Shown: one piece after another, positions 10,068-18,104 of the stretch
Position numbering within the stretch: position 1 is the stretch's first letter
How the letters are laid out: every line of letters begins with the position of its first letter
Source of the DNA: Pseudomonas sp. WS 5079
GTDB lineage: Bacteria; Pseudomonadota; Gammaproteobacteria; Pseudomonadales; Pseudomonadaceae
Length of the DNA stretch: 64,000 bases
NCBI RefSeq assembly: GCF_012985465.1
Contig: NZ_JAAQWN010000002.1
Span: forward strand, 372,001 to 436,000
Direction: 5' to 3'
The notes under the pieces: generated by a model
What the model was told of the DNA's origin: nothing
The model's database searches: none
Seen by the model: only the letters and a program-made list of their open reading frames with translations
Made by a program: the position numbers and the translations under genes

Positions 10068-10703
10068 CTAAGGCACCATGCCGCAGCTACGGGCATAGGC
10101 GAACAGATCCACGTCGGTGGAAATACACAGGCGGTTCATGGCCGTGCTTTTCTGTTTGCTGATGGTGGAAATACTGCGATTGACCCGAGCAGCGATCTGG
10201 CTGACCGTCATGCCGCTGGCGAGCATGCGCACCACTTCCCGTTCCTTGCCGGACAATTGCGGTTGTTGCGACTGATCGCCGGTGCCCGCCTCCACCAGTT
10301 GCACCCGCAGGCATTCACTGACAAAGGTCTGGCCGGCGCTCACCGTCTTGATCGCCTGGGGCAACTCCTTGGCCGAAGCACTCTTGGCGACAATGGCCTG
10401 GGCGCCATGGGCAAAAGAAGCCCGTAGGGTGGCGACGTTGGCAAACATGGTCACCAGGATCACCGGCAACTGTGGATACTGGCGGTGCAACAGGCTGAGC
10501 AAGCCGTAGCCATCGGCCTGCTGCCCGCCGGGCATGGCGAAGTCGGTCACCAGCACATCGCACGCAGTGGTTTGCAGTAACCGCAGCAGCTCATCGGGCC
10601 CGTCAGCCTCCCCCACCACTTTGCACCGACCGTTCGCCTCGATCACCACTCTCTGCCCGATACGCACAATGGGATGATCGTCAGCAATAATTACGCGAAG
10701 CAT
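10068..10703 (-). CDS. NarL/FixJ-type response regulator (EvgA/BvgA/RocA-like)
   Basis: A 211-residue two-domain regulator. The receiver domain (residues 1-120) has the acidic pair D8/D9, phospho-acceptor D54 (VTDFAMPGG), the T/S switch at VTMF and the conserved lysine at VAKSAS. The C-terminal LuxR/GerE helix-turn-helix (about 145-205) carries LSGKEREVVRMLASGMTVSQIAA and RSISTISKQKSTAMNRL, which resembles the BvgA/EvgA/RcsB group partnered with multi-domain phosphorelay sensors. The next gene upstream encodes a REC-Hpt protein and a fimbrial cluster follows, so a role in fimbrial control is inferred. No histidine kinase is nearby. Confidence 0.9.
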   Translation of the reverse strand: MLRVIIADDHPIVRIGQRVVIEANGRCKVVGEADGPDELLRLLQTTACDVLVTDFAMPGGQQADGYGLLSLLHRQYPQLPVILVTMFANVATLRASFAHGAQAIVAKSASAKELPQAIKTVSAGQTFVSECLRVQLVEAGTGDQSQQPQLSGKEREVVRMLASGMTVSQIAARVNRSISTISKQKSTAMNRLCISTDVDLFAYARSCGMVP

Positions 10704-10801
10704 AAATCCCCACGGATGATGGCAACTGAGCCCGCAAAATACCCTCGCCGGCGGCCCTCAACAACCGTCCATACCCCAGGCTTTTGCGTGGCGATCAGTG
10801 T

Positions 10802-10886
10802 TTTGTAGTGATTTTTTTAAAGCCTACAAAGTAAACAGAAATTACCTACATACATAACCCGCAGTACAGATTGGCAATGACCTACA
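10802..10886. promoter_or_regulatory. Cluster of CCTACA half-sites in front of the response regulator
   Basis: Three direct CCTACA motifs (10823, 10845, 10881) plus an inverted TTTGTAG at 10802 that pairs with CTACAAA at 10824 (7-base arms, 15-base spacer). The motif resembles the TTCCTACA half-site described for E. coli EvgA. The regulator encoded just downstream on the minus strand is EvgA-like, so autoregulation is a reasonable guess. Functional assignment is inference only. Confidence 0.35.
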
Positions 10887-10897
10887 AGCCCCCCTGA

Positions 10898-11707
10898 TCA
10901 CAACGCCCCCAAGTAACGAAGGTACGCCCGCAAGTCCTCCTGGAAGGCGTCCAACTGCTGTTTGCTCAGCACTATGCCCTGGGTGTGGATGCGCTCGATC
11001 AGGCTCATCCCGCGCAGCTCCAGTTCGGCGACGCCGAGGAACGCCAGGCTGCCCACCAGGCGGTGCAGGCGCTCGGCGGTCAACGGCGCATCCAGGGCTT
11101 GGCGCGCGTGAGCCAGGGCGGCGCTGTCTTCCCGGGCTTCGCACAGCAGGCTGGTGAGCATCTGGTCCACTACGCGGGCATCGCCAAAGGTCTCGATCAG
11201 GCCGGCACGGGTCGGCCAGGGCACCGGCGCGATGGCACTCGGGGCGATGGTCGCCGGGCCGGGTAGCCATAGCGCCAGCACGCCATGCAGTTGCTCGAGG
11301 CTCAGCGGCTTGAGCAACCAGGCGTCCATGCCGGCATCACGACAGCGTTGGGGATCGTCGTGGACCAGGTTGCCGGTCAAGGCAATGATCGGTACACGCC
11401 GCTGTGCGTTGGCGTGTTCGCGCAGGCGGATCGCCCGGCTCATGGTGTAGCCGTCCATCAGTGGCATCTGGCAATCGCTGATCACCAGATCGAACGGACG
11501 TTCGGCCAGGGCAGCCAGGCCGTGTTGCCCGTCGCCAACCAAGTGATGGCCCAGCCCCAGTTTTTTCAGGAACCAGCCCATCAGCGCGCGGTAGGTGGAG
11601 TGGTCCTCCACCACCAATACGGTCAGGTGCTGCCAATGCAATGGGGGGGCGCTCGAGGGTGTCAATTCACGGGAAAGCACTGCGCTCAACGATACGTCAG
11701 TCTCCAT
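10898..11707 (-). CDS. Orphan REC-Hpt phosphorelay protein
   Basis: A 269-residue protein starting METDVSLSAV. Residues 28-145 form a receiver domain (VLVVEDHSTYRALM, phospho-acceptor D78 in ISDCQMPLMDG, LTGN switch, LLKPLS lysine). The C-terminal part is an Hpt domain with predicted phospho-histidine H215 in HRLVGSLAF. This is the domain order of the C-terminal half of hybrid sensors such as BvgS, EvgS and RocS1, but with no sensor, HAMP or kinase region. Only a ~25-residue variable tail precedes REC. It probably passes phosphate from a distant hybrid kinase to the adjacent NarL-type regulator. An in-frame upstream start at 11743 is less likely. Confidence 0.88.
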   Translation of the reverse strand: METDVSLSAVLSRELTPSSAPPLHWQHLTVLVVEDHSTYRALMGWFLKKLGLGHHLVGDGQHGLAALAERPFDLVISDCQMPLMDGYTMSRAIRLREHANAQRRVPIIALTGNLVHDDPQRCRDAGMDAWLLKPLSLEQLHGVLALWLPGPATIAPSAIAPVPWPTRAGLIETFGDARVVDQMLTSLLCEAREDSAALAHARQALDAPLTAERLHRLVGSLAFLGVAELELRGMSLIERIHTQGIVLSKQQLDAFQEDLRAYLRYLGAL

Positions 11708-12104
11708 GTTCACCTCATTGTGACGATCCGTCCTGCAGCGCACGAGGGCGCTGACGCAACAGCCAAACCCTCATGACTGCTATCGCCGCCTGAAAATAGC
11801 CTTATGGATGGCGGCATGACGATGCAACAACTACGAAAAACCCAACTTTCCTACATATCCAGCAACCTATTCCGACACAAACAAAACTGATTTCCGCCTC
11901 CCGGTGATTGTCGTAATAGTTGTATTTCCCCCGCTCCCCCCCGTCGCTAAATTGCGCTCCACCCCAATCAGAGGGAACGGGCAGGCCGCACTGCGGCCAC
12001 CCCGAAACAGATACGCCAAGCCGCCTTGCAACCCGCCCCTTCCAAGGGACAGGCACTGCCGGCTGCACGCATCAATCGCCGAACTTGCACTGGAACAACC
12101 TGAA
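11708..12104. other. Intergenic region upstream of the fimbrial cluster
   Basis: About 400 bases between the divergent REC-Hpt gene and the first DUF1120 gene, so it must hold the fimbrial promoter. The stretch 11800-11935 is AT-rich. It contains a full TTCCTACA octamer at 11848-11855, matching the motif found in front of the response regulator. No coding sequence or strong hairpin was seen, and promoter hexamers could not be fixed. Confidence 0.45.
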
Positions 12105-12725
12105 ATGAACAAGTCGCTAAACCTGGTGGGCACCGCCCTGTTGCTCGCCAGCGCTACCTCCGCCTTCGCCGCCAGCAGCGTGGACCTGGCCGTCAAAGGC
12201 CTGATCACCCCGAATGCCTGTACTCCCGCGCTTTCCGCCGGGGGCGTGGTGGACCACGGAAAAATCGCCGCCAAGGACCTGCTCCAGAACAATCCCACCT
12301 CATTGCCCCGGGTGACGCTGCAATTGACCATCGATTGCGACGCAACCATTCCCTTCGCCCTCAACCCCATCGACAACCGCAGTGGCACCTCCACCAGCGG
12401 CAGCGACTTCGGCCTGGGCCTGGTCAATGGCAACAAGCGGTTGGGCCGGTTTTACCTGACCCCGCTGAACATGCTCGCCGACGGCGTGAGTGTGCAACCT
12501 ATCGCCTCCGGTGACGGTGGCCGCACCTGGTACAACGAGCGCAACTGGGAACTGCAGACCCTATGGGGCGCCGGCGCCCTGGACGACGCCACCACCCTGC
12601 TGCCGGTCAAGAGCCTGGTGATGGACCTGGAAGTCGGCGCCAGCATCGCCCGTGCCGACCAGTTCGACTTCAGTCAAGAGACGCCCATCGACGGCTCCGC
12701 GACCCTGGAAGTGCTGTACCTGTAA
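12105..12725 (+). CDS. DUF1120 fimbrial subunit 1
   Basis: A 206-residue secreted protein with a Sec signal peptide (LVGTALLLASATSAFAA, cleavage near residue 23). The mature start SSVDLAVKGLITPNACTP is shared with its neighbours, as are GGVVDHGKIAAKDL, the second cysteine in LTIDCDA, the NRSGTSTSGSDFGLGLVNG region and the C-terminus DGSATLEVLYL. Two conserved cysteines probably form the pilin disulfide. DUF1120 proteins are subunits of beta-type chaperone/usher fimbriae. The ATG at 12105 is chosen because it opens the signal peptide; upstream frame to 11904 is non-coding in character. Confidence 0.88.
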   Translation: MNKSLNLVGTALLLASATSAFAASSVDLAVKGLITPNACTPALSAGGVVDHGKIAAKDLLQNNPTSLPRVTLQLTIDCDATIPFALNPIDNRSGTSTSGSDFGLGLVNGNKRLGRFYLTPLNMLADGVSVQPIASGDGGRTWYNERNWELQTLWGAGALDDATTLLPVKSLVMDLEVGASIARADQFDFSQETPIDGSATLEVLYL

Positions 12726-12757
12726 CTAAAACCCCGTCCACACGGAAGGTTCCAATC

Positions 12758-13378
12758 ATGCATTTTTCCACCGCTATTCCATTGGCCGTGTTGTGGCTTG
12801 CCGCCTCGCCACTGGCCCTGGCCGCCAGCAGCACCGACCTCGCCGTCAAAGGCACCATTACCCCCAGCGCCTGTGCGCCGCTGATCTCCGGCGGTGGCAT
12901 GGTCGACTACGGAAAAATGGCCGCCAGGGATCTCCAGGCCGAGCAGTACACCGCACTGCCCAGCCAATCCATGCAGTTGAGCGTGCGCTGCGAGGCGCCG
13001 ACGTTCTTCACCTTGACCACGGTCGACAACCGCGCCGGTTCCTCGGCCAACCATGCCAGCTGGCACGGCCTGGGCATGACGGCAGAAGGGGAAAAACTCG
13101 GCGGTGCCGCGTTCCATCTGTATGCCCCCGTGGCCGATGGTGTGGCGGTGCGCACCATCACTTCCGTGGACGGCGGCGTGACCTGGCTACCCACCAGCCT
13201 GCTCACCCACAACATGCTGACGGCCGTCGCCCTGGGCAACCAACTGGTGCCGATTGCGGTACGGGACTTCGACGCACAGATCCGCCTGTACACCCACATC
13301 GCCCCCGCCGATGGCCTGACCCTGACCGACGAAGTCCCCGTCGATGGGCACGCCACGGTCCAAGTCACCTATCTGTAA
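12758..13378 (+). CDS. DUF1120 fimbrial subunit 2
   Basis: A 206-residue paralogue of subunit 1, 32 bases downstream with a good ribosome site (GGAAGG). The signal peptide ends near LAASPLALAA. The mature part has SSTDLAVKGTITPSACAPL, GGGMVDYGKMAARDL, the second cysteine in LSVRCEAP, and a divergent C-terminus DGHATVQVTYL. The central region is the least like the others (HASWHGLGMTAEGEKLGG), so it may be a specialised minor subunit. The upstream frame to 12563 overlaps subunit 1 and is not real. Confidence 0.87.
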   Translation: MHFSTAIPLAVLWLAASPLALAASSTDLAVKGTITPSACAPLISGGGMVDYGKMAARDLQAEQYTALPSQSMQLSVRCEAPTFFTLTTVDNRAGSSANHASWHGLGMTAEGEKLGGAAFHLYAPVADGVAVRTITSVDGGVTWLPTSLLTHNMLTAVALGNQLVPIAVRDFDAQIRLYTHIAPADGLTLTDEVPVDGHATVQVTYL

Positions 13379-13403
13379 ACCTAATCGAAAGGAATTCGTC
13401 CCC

Positions 13404-14024
13404 ATGAAGCCCCTGTTTACCGCCCTCGCCACCAGCCTGATGCTGCTCGGTTGCGCCACCACCTACGCCGCATCGACCGTCGACCTCACCGTCAAGGGCT
13501 TGATTGTGCCTAGCGCCTGCACCCCCAACCTGTCCGGCGGCGGGGTGATCGACCACGGCAAGATTTCCGCCAAGGACTTGCGCCCAGACAACCCGACGCA
13601 TATCGGCAGCCACGTCATCACCCTGGCTGTGCTGTGCGATGCGCCGATTCAGTTTGCCCTGCACTCCATCGATAACCGTGCCGGATCCTCCACCGTGGCC
13701 TCCGACTACGGCCTGGGCCTGATCAACGGCACCCAGAAGCTGGGCTGGTATCAACTGACCTTGCGCAATCCCGTGGCCGATGGCGTGGCGATGCAACCGA
13801 TTGCTTCCGGGGACGGCGGCAACACCTGGTACAGCGAGAAGTTCTGGGACGCGGGCTTGTACATGGCAGTCGCCGCCCTGGACGACGCCACCCAGCCCGC
13901 CTCCGTCAAGGAAATGGTCACCGAGCTGCTGGTCGTCACCAGCATCGCCCGTACCGATAGCCTGGACCTGAGCAACGAGGTCACCCTCGACGGCTCGGCA
14001 ACCCTTGAAGTGAAATACCTGTAA
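13404..14024 (+). CDS. DUF1120 fimbrial subunit 3
   Basis: A 206-residue paralogue very close to subunit 1 (ASTVDLTVKGLIVPSACTP, GGGVIDHGKISAKDL, IASGDGGNTWYSEKFWD, LDGSATLEVKYL). Its signal peptide contains SLMLLGCATTYAA. The cysteine could be mistaken for a lipobox, but the following residues and comparison with paralogues favour signal peptidase I cleavage after TYA. It is 25 bases after subunit 2. A strong terminator-like hairpin starts about ten bases after its stop, so subunits 1-3 may be expressed at higher levels than the downstream assembly genes. Confidence 0.87.
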   Translation: MKPLFTALATSLMLLGCATTYAASTVDLTVKGLIVPSACTPNLSGGGVIDHGKISAKDLRPDNPTHIGSHVITLAVLCDAPIQFALHSIDNRAGSSTVASDYGLGLINGTQKLGWYQLTLRNPVADGVAMQPIASGDGGNTWYSEKFWDAGLYMAVAALDDATQPASVKEMVTELLVVTSIARTDSLDLSNEVTLDGSATLEVKYL

Positions 14025-14033
14025 CGCCATGGG

Positions 14034-14077
14034 CGCCCATGCCTGGCAACCCCTCTGCGGCATGGGCGTTGTTTTTG
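14034..14077 (+). terminator. Strong hairpin terminator inside the fimbrial cluster
   Basis: A perfect 10-base stem (CGCCCATGCC with GGCATGGGCG), 15-base loop, then TTGTTTTT. It lies ten bases after the third subunit gene and before the fourth. By sequence it is as good as the valS terminator, so it either ends a three-gene unit or acts as an attenuator. Confidence 0.85.
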
Positions 14078-14114
14078 TATCGCCCGCATTCACCCCGACC
14101 CGTGGCGCCCACTG

Positions 14115-14741
14115 ATGAACACGCTCCCTCGCCTCCTGACAGTATTGCTTTTGTTGACGACCACTGCGGCGACCTTAGCCGCTTCCTTTGTCGACCTTGT
14201 AGTGACCGGCCGCCTGACACCGGATGCCTGCCACGTCACGCTGTCTGACGACGGCACGGTCGATCACGGGAAGATTCCTGCCCATACATTGATCTCCAAC
14301 GAGTTCACCGTGCTGCCCAGCCAATTGCTGGAGCTCAACGTGCAGTGCAACAGGCCGATGCTGTTTGCCCTGGTGGGGCTGGACAACCGCGCCGAGTCCT
14401 CACTGGCGCCCGGTTTTTTCTACGGCCTGGGCCGCAACATTCACGTCCCGGCCGAGCGCCTGGGATCGGTGGCGCTGTCTTACCGCAACCCGGTGGGTGA
14501 CGCGCAACCCATGCAAACCCTGGCCTCCAGCGACAACGGTGAAACCTGGTCGCCGGAACCCAATGCCTACCCCAAATCCTATGTCGGCTTTGCCCCGCCC
14601 GGTGACCGCCAACCCGACTTTATCGGCCAGTTGAGCGCCCAGTTGCGCATCGACACGTCCATCAACTTCGCCCAGTACCTGACCCTCAATCAGGAAGTGC
14701 CGCTCGATGGCTCCATCGTGCTGGACTTGCGCTACCTCTGA
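14115..14741 (+). CDS. DUF1120 fimbrial subunit 4
   Basis: A 208-residue secreted DUF1120 protein with signal peptide LLTVLLLLTTTAATLAA. Conserved segments are SFVDLVVTGRLTPDACHVTL, DDGTVDHGKIPAHTL, LNVQCNRPMLFALVGLDNRAESS and a C-terminus DGSIVLDLRYL. It is more divergent from subunits 1 and 3 than these are from each other. It lies after the internal terminator and 18 bases before the chaperone gene, so it probably belongs to the assembly unit and may be a minor or adaptor subunit. Confidence 0.86.
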   Translation: MNTLPRLLTVLLLLTTTAATLAASFVDLVVTGRLTPDACHVTLSDDGTVDHGKIPAHTLISNEFTVLPSQLLELNVQCNRPMLFALVGLDNRAESSLAPGFFYGLGRNIHVPAERLGSVALSYRNPVGDAQPMQTLASSDNGETWSPEPNAYPKSYVGFAPPGDRQPDFIGQLSAQLRIDTSINFAQYLTLNQEVPLDGSIVLDLRYL

Positions 14742-14759
14742 CCTCTTCACGCAGCCCCC

Positions 14760-15476
14760 ATGGAAAACCCCGTCATGACGACGACATTGTTCAACACCAG
14801 GGCCTGCATCGTGGCCCTGACACTGCTGTTTGGCGCCCCTGCGCAGGCCGACGGCATGGTCCCGGATACCTCCGTGGTCATCGTCTACGAAGCCGAAGGT
14901 GAGGCCGCTGTTTCGGTCACCAACACCGACAGCCAACTGGCCCTGCTGCACGTCACCTTGCAAGACATTCCCGAAGACAGCGAACCGCTGCTGGTGGTCA
15001 CGCCGCCGCTGTCGCGGGTGGAGGCGGGCAAATCGCAACTGGTGCGGTTTATCCTGCAAAGCCCGCAACCGCTGCTGACCCAACGGCTGAAGCGGGCGAT
15101 CTTCGAAGGTATGCCCCAGGGCCGCCCGGCCACCGAAGCGGGGCATGCCCGTGTGGGGGTGACGGTCCGCCAGAACCTGCCGGTGATCATTCATCCAAAA
15201 GGCCTGGCGCCCAATCGCACGCCCTGGACCGGACTCACCTGGTCGCAGCACGGCAACACCCTGCAGGTGCGCAACGACAGCCCGTATGTAGTGCGCCTGG
15301 CCCAGGAACTGCGCCTGCTGCCCGGCGATGGCAAGGCCATGCTGCCACGCACCTACGTGTTGCCAGGGGAAACCCTGAGTGTGCCGGCCACCGGCGGCCC
15401 TGCCAGCAAAGTGCGGCTGCAACCGGCCACCGTCTATGGCTTTGCCGTGGCCGCCTACGAAGCCCCTATCACCTGA
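14760..15476 (+). CDS. Periplasmic fimbrial chaperone
   Basis: A 238-residue PapD/FimC-like chaperone with a Sec signal peptide (CIVALTLLFGAPAQA). The first Ig-like domain contains TSVVIVYEAEGEAAVSVTNTD, LLVVTPPLSRVEAGKSQLVRFIL (the subunit-binding G1/F1 region) and QRLKRAIFEGMP, the equivalent of the conserved RxxxW/E linker. It caps subunits by donor-strand complementation and delivers them to the usher. The start may be 14760 or the second ATG at 14775. It follows the fourth subunit and precedes the usher. Confidence 0.9.
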   Translation: MENPVMTTTLFNTRACIVALTLLFGAPAQADGMVPDTSVVIVYEAEGEAAVSVTNTDSQLALLHVTLQDIPEDSEPLLVVTPPLSRVEAGKSQLVRFILQSPQPLLTQRLKRAIFEGMPQGRPATEAGHARVGVTVRQNLPVIIHPKGLAPNRTPWTGLTWSQHGNTLQVRNDSPYVVRLAQELRLLPGDGKAMLPRTYVLPGETLSVPATGGPASKVRLQPATVYGFAVAAYEAPIT

Positions 15477-15509
15477 CGAAAAAACCAAGAGCCAGGCGTC
15501 CTGCCCCCC

Positions 15510-15609
15510 TGTAGGCGCCGGCTTGCCGGCGAAAAAAACGAGAGCAACGCGAGGCACCAGACCCCCCGCGCAATCGTCGACGGCTTTCGCTGGTCAGCCG
15601 GCGCCCACA
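15510..15609. repeat. Degenerate REP pair inside the fimbrial cluster
   Basis: Left arm TGTAGGCGCCGGCTTGCCGG and a right arm ending AGCCGGCGCCCACA flank about 55 bases between chaperone and usher genes. The arms are imperfect. It fills most of the 193-base gap and separates the usher from the upstream genes. Confidence 0.75.
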
Positions 15610-15669
15610 GTGGGCCTGCTCGAAGACCGTCGCCAGGGCGCACAGACGCCCATCACTCGAGTGCCTTTC

Positions 15670-18093
15670 GTGAAAACAGTATTGAGCTGCCGTGCCGGCA
15701 ACGCCGTGCCCACACGGTTCACCTTCCCCACCCTGCTGCTGGCGGGAGTCCTATTGCCCGCCACGGGCTGGGCCCAGGAGCAGCCGGGCTTCGACGCCAC
15801 CACCCTGCACCAGCGCGGTATCGACCCGCAGTTGGCCAGCCTGCTACTGGACGCCCCGCGTTTTACCGCAGGCCAGCACGCCGTGACCTTGCGGGTCAAT
15901 GGCCAGCACCGCGGGCGCCTGGAAGTGCGCTTCGATGCACAGGGCCGCCTGTGCTTTGACCAGGCCTTGCTGGACGCCGCCAACCTGGTGGTGCCCGATG
16001 ACAGCGGCCCCTGTCACGATGTGCTCGCGCAGTATCCGCAAAGCCTGGTAGAACCCGAGCCGGCCAACCTCAGCGTATCGCTGGTGGTGCCGACCGAGGC
16101 GCTGCGGCCGTTGCAACAGGACGTCTCGGGCTATCGGACCGGGGGATTTGCCGGCCTGCTCAATTACGATCTCACCGGGTTCTACAACCGCTTCGGTGAC
16201 GACGACAGCCGGTTCGGCTCGGCCAACACCGAAGTGGGTTTCAACGCCGGTGACTGGATCGTGCGCAGCCGCCAGGTACAGACCTGGCAGGATGGCCTGT
16301 CGCGCAGCACCCACCTGGAAGCCTACGCCCAACGCACCTTTGCCAACCATCAGGCAGTGCTGCAGACGGGGCAGATCAACCTCTACAACCCGGTACTGGC
16401 CGGCGCGCAGATCACCGGGGTGCAAGTGCTCACCGAACAGGCCCTGCAGGAGCAAGGCCAGGGCGCAACCATCGAAGGCATCGCCAACAGTCCGGCCCAG
16501 GTCGAGGTGCGGCAGAACGGCGCGTTGATTCACTCCACAGTGGTGCCAGCCGGGCCGTTTTCCCTGACCGATGTGCGCCGCCTGAACTCACGCTCGGACG
16601 TCGAAGTCACGGTCAAGGAAAGCAGCGGTGGCGAACGCCGCTTTACGGTCCCCGCCGCCATGCTCGGCCTTGGGTTGCCCGCGCCGGGGTATTCGGTGGC
16701 GGCAGGCCGCGTGCGCAATATCGGCGATGCCCAGGGCGACGATCCGTGGGTGGTCAGCGCGGGCTGGACCGGCGCTGTACATCCGCAGCTGTCCCTGGGC
16801 AGTGGCGTGCTGGCGTCCAGCGAATACCGGGCGGCGGGGCTGAGCCTGGGGTGGCTGCCGTGGCTCGACAGCCAGGTGCAATTGGCCACCCAAGTGGCCG
16901 ACACCCAGGCCCCGGACAAAGTCCGGGGGGTGCAGACCGACCTGTCATGGTCCCAGCGCCTGAATGACCAATGGGCGTTCAGCGTAGCCAACTCCTGGCG
17001 CACACCGGGCTACCGGGAACTGGAAGAAGCCACCTATGAACCGCAATCCACCCAGCAGCGCCGCTCCCGTTATCGCGATCAACAGAGCGCCACGGTGGGC
17101 TGGTCCCACCCATGGCTGGGGGCGTTCAGTGCCGGGGTGTCGCGCTCCAGCAGCTTTGATGGCGACAGCAGCAGCCGCGGCCTGGCGTCCTGGGGCACCA
17201 GCGTCGGTAGCGTGTCGTTGTCGGCCAGTGCCGAGTGGCAGATGGGCGGGCACCAGCAGCAGGACAACGCGGTGTACCTGAATGTCAGCCTGCCGTTGGG
17301 TGAGAACCGTCGGGTGCGGGGCTGGGTCCGCAATTCGGGCGGCGAACATCGCACGGGGCTGGGACTGAACGAACAGATCGACGATCAACTGAGTTATCGC
17401 GTCAGCGCCGAACACGATACCCGTGACCAACAAGTGGAAACCACCCTCGGCGTCTCCGCCCTGCCCCGCTACAGCCAGCTGGACTTCAGTTACAGCCGCT
17501 CCGACGCCGAGCGTTCAAGCTACCAGGGCAGCGCCCGCGGCGGCGTGGTGGTGCACGACGGTGGCGTGACGTTTTCCCCTTATCCGGTGCGCGACACCTT
17601 TGCCGTGGTCGCGGTGGGCGACATGGGCGGGATCAAGCTGAGCACCCCCAGCGGCCCGGTATGGACCGACTGGCAAGGCCAGGCCGTCGTCCCCCAGGTG
17701 AGCGCCTATGGCCGCAGCCCGGTGGAAGTGCAGACCCGCTCGCTGCCGCGCAATGCCGATATCAACAATGGCCTGACGATGATCTCGGCCGGGCGCGGGG
17801 CGGTGGATCGGGTGGACTTCGCAGTGACGTTGACCCGCCGGGTGTTGCTCACCGCACGCACCGAACAGGGCGTGCTGTTGCCCCGCGGGGCCTCGGTCAG
17901 TACCGCCAGCGGCGAGTTCGTGACCCTGGTCCAGGACAGCGGCCAGGTGTTTCTGCCCAACGTGCTGGAGCCATCGGGATTGTGGGTCAGCGCGCCAGGT
18001 CTGGCGCGTTGCCGGCTGCAGTTCGAACTGCCGGCCAAGGGCGATCCCCAGGTGTATTTCGAAACCGCGCCCGCGCGCTGCAACCCCTTATGA
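15670..18093 (+). CDS. Outer-membrane fimbrial usher
   Basis: A usher of about 807 residues that forms the outer-membrane pore and assembly platform. A signal peptide ends near GWAQ (residue ~36). The N-terminal periplasmic domain has DPQLASLLLDAPRFTAGQH. The 24-strand barrel starts near NYDLTGFYNRFGDDDSRF, the plug includes AQVEVRQNGALIHSTVVPAGPFSLTDV, and the C-terminal domains end at VYFETAPARCNPL. No ATG fits: the only in-frame ATG (15379) lies inside the chaperone gene. GTG at 15670 (or 15661) is therefore the likely start. It overlaps the next gene region closely (12 bases). Confidence 0.9.
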   Translation: MKTVLSCRAGNAVPTRFTFPTLLLAGVLLPATGWAQEQPGFDATTLHQRGIDPQLASLLLDAPRFTAGQHAVTLRVNGQHRGRLEVRFDAQGRLCFDQALLDAANLVVPDDSGPCHDVLAQYPQSLVEPEPANLSVSLVVPTEALRPLQQDVSGYRTGGFAGLLNYDLTGFYNRFGDDDSRFGSANTEVGFNAGDWIVRSRQVQTWQDGLSRSTHLEAYAQRTFANHQAVLQTGQINLYNPVLAGAQITGVQVLTEQALQEQGQGATIEGIANSPAQVEVRQNGALIHSTVVPAGPFSLTDVRRLNSRSDVEVTVKESSGGERRFTVPAAMLGLGLPAPGYSVAAGRVRNIGDAQGDDPWVVSAGWTGAVHPQLSLGSGVLASSEYRAAGLSLGWLPWLDSQVQLATQVADTQAPDKVRGVQTDLSWSQRLNDQWAFSVANSWRTPGYRELEEATYEPQSTQQRRSRYRDQQSATVGWSHPWLGAFSAGVSRSSSFDGDSSSRGLASWGTSVGSVSLSASAEWQMGGHQQQDNAVYLNVSLPLGENRRVRGWVRNSGGEHRTGLGLNEQIDDQLSYRVSAEHDTRDQQVETTLGVSALPRYSQLDFSYSRSDAERSSYQGSARGGVVVHDGGVTFSPYPVRDTFAVVAVGDMGGIKLSTPSGPVWTDWQGQAVVPQVSAYGRSPVEVQTRSLPRNADINNGLTMISAGRGAVDRVDFAVTLTRRVLLTARTEQGVLLPRGASVSTASGEFVTLVQDSGQVFLPNVLEPSGLWVSAPGLARCRLQFELPAKGDPQVYFETAPARCNPL

Positions 18094-18104
18094 GGAAGAT
18101 CACC

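Noticed and set aside
13404..13480. Subunit 3 as a lipoprotein because of LLGCATTY in its signal peptide
   Set aside because: Paralogues are cleaved after an Ala-x-Ala site at the same place and the residues around the cysteine continue a normal signal peptide; chaperone/usher subunits are not lipoproteins.
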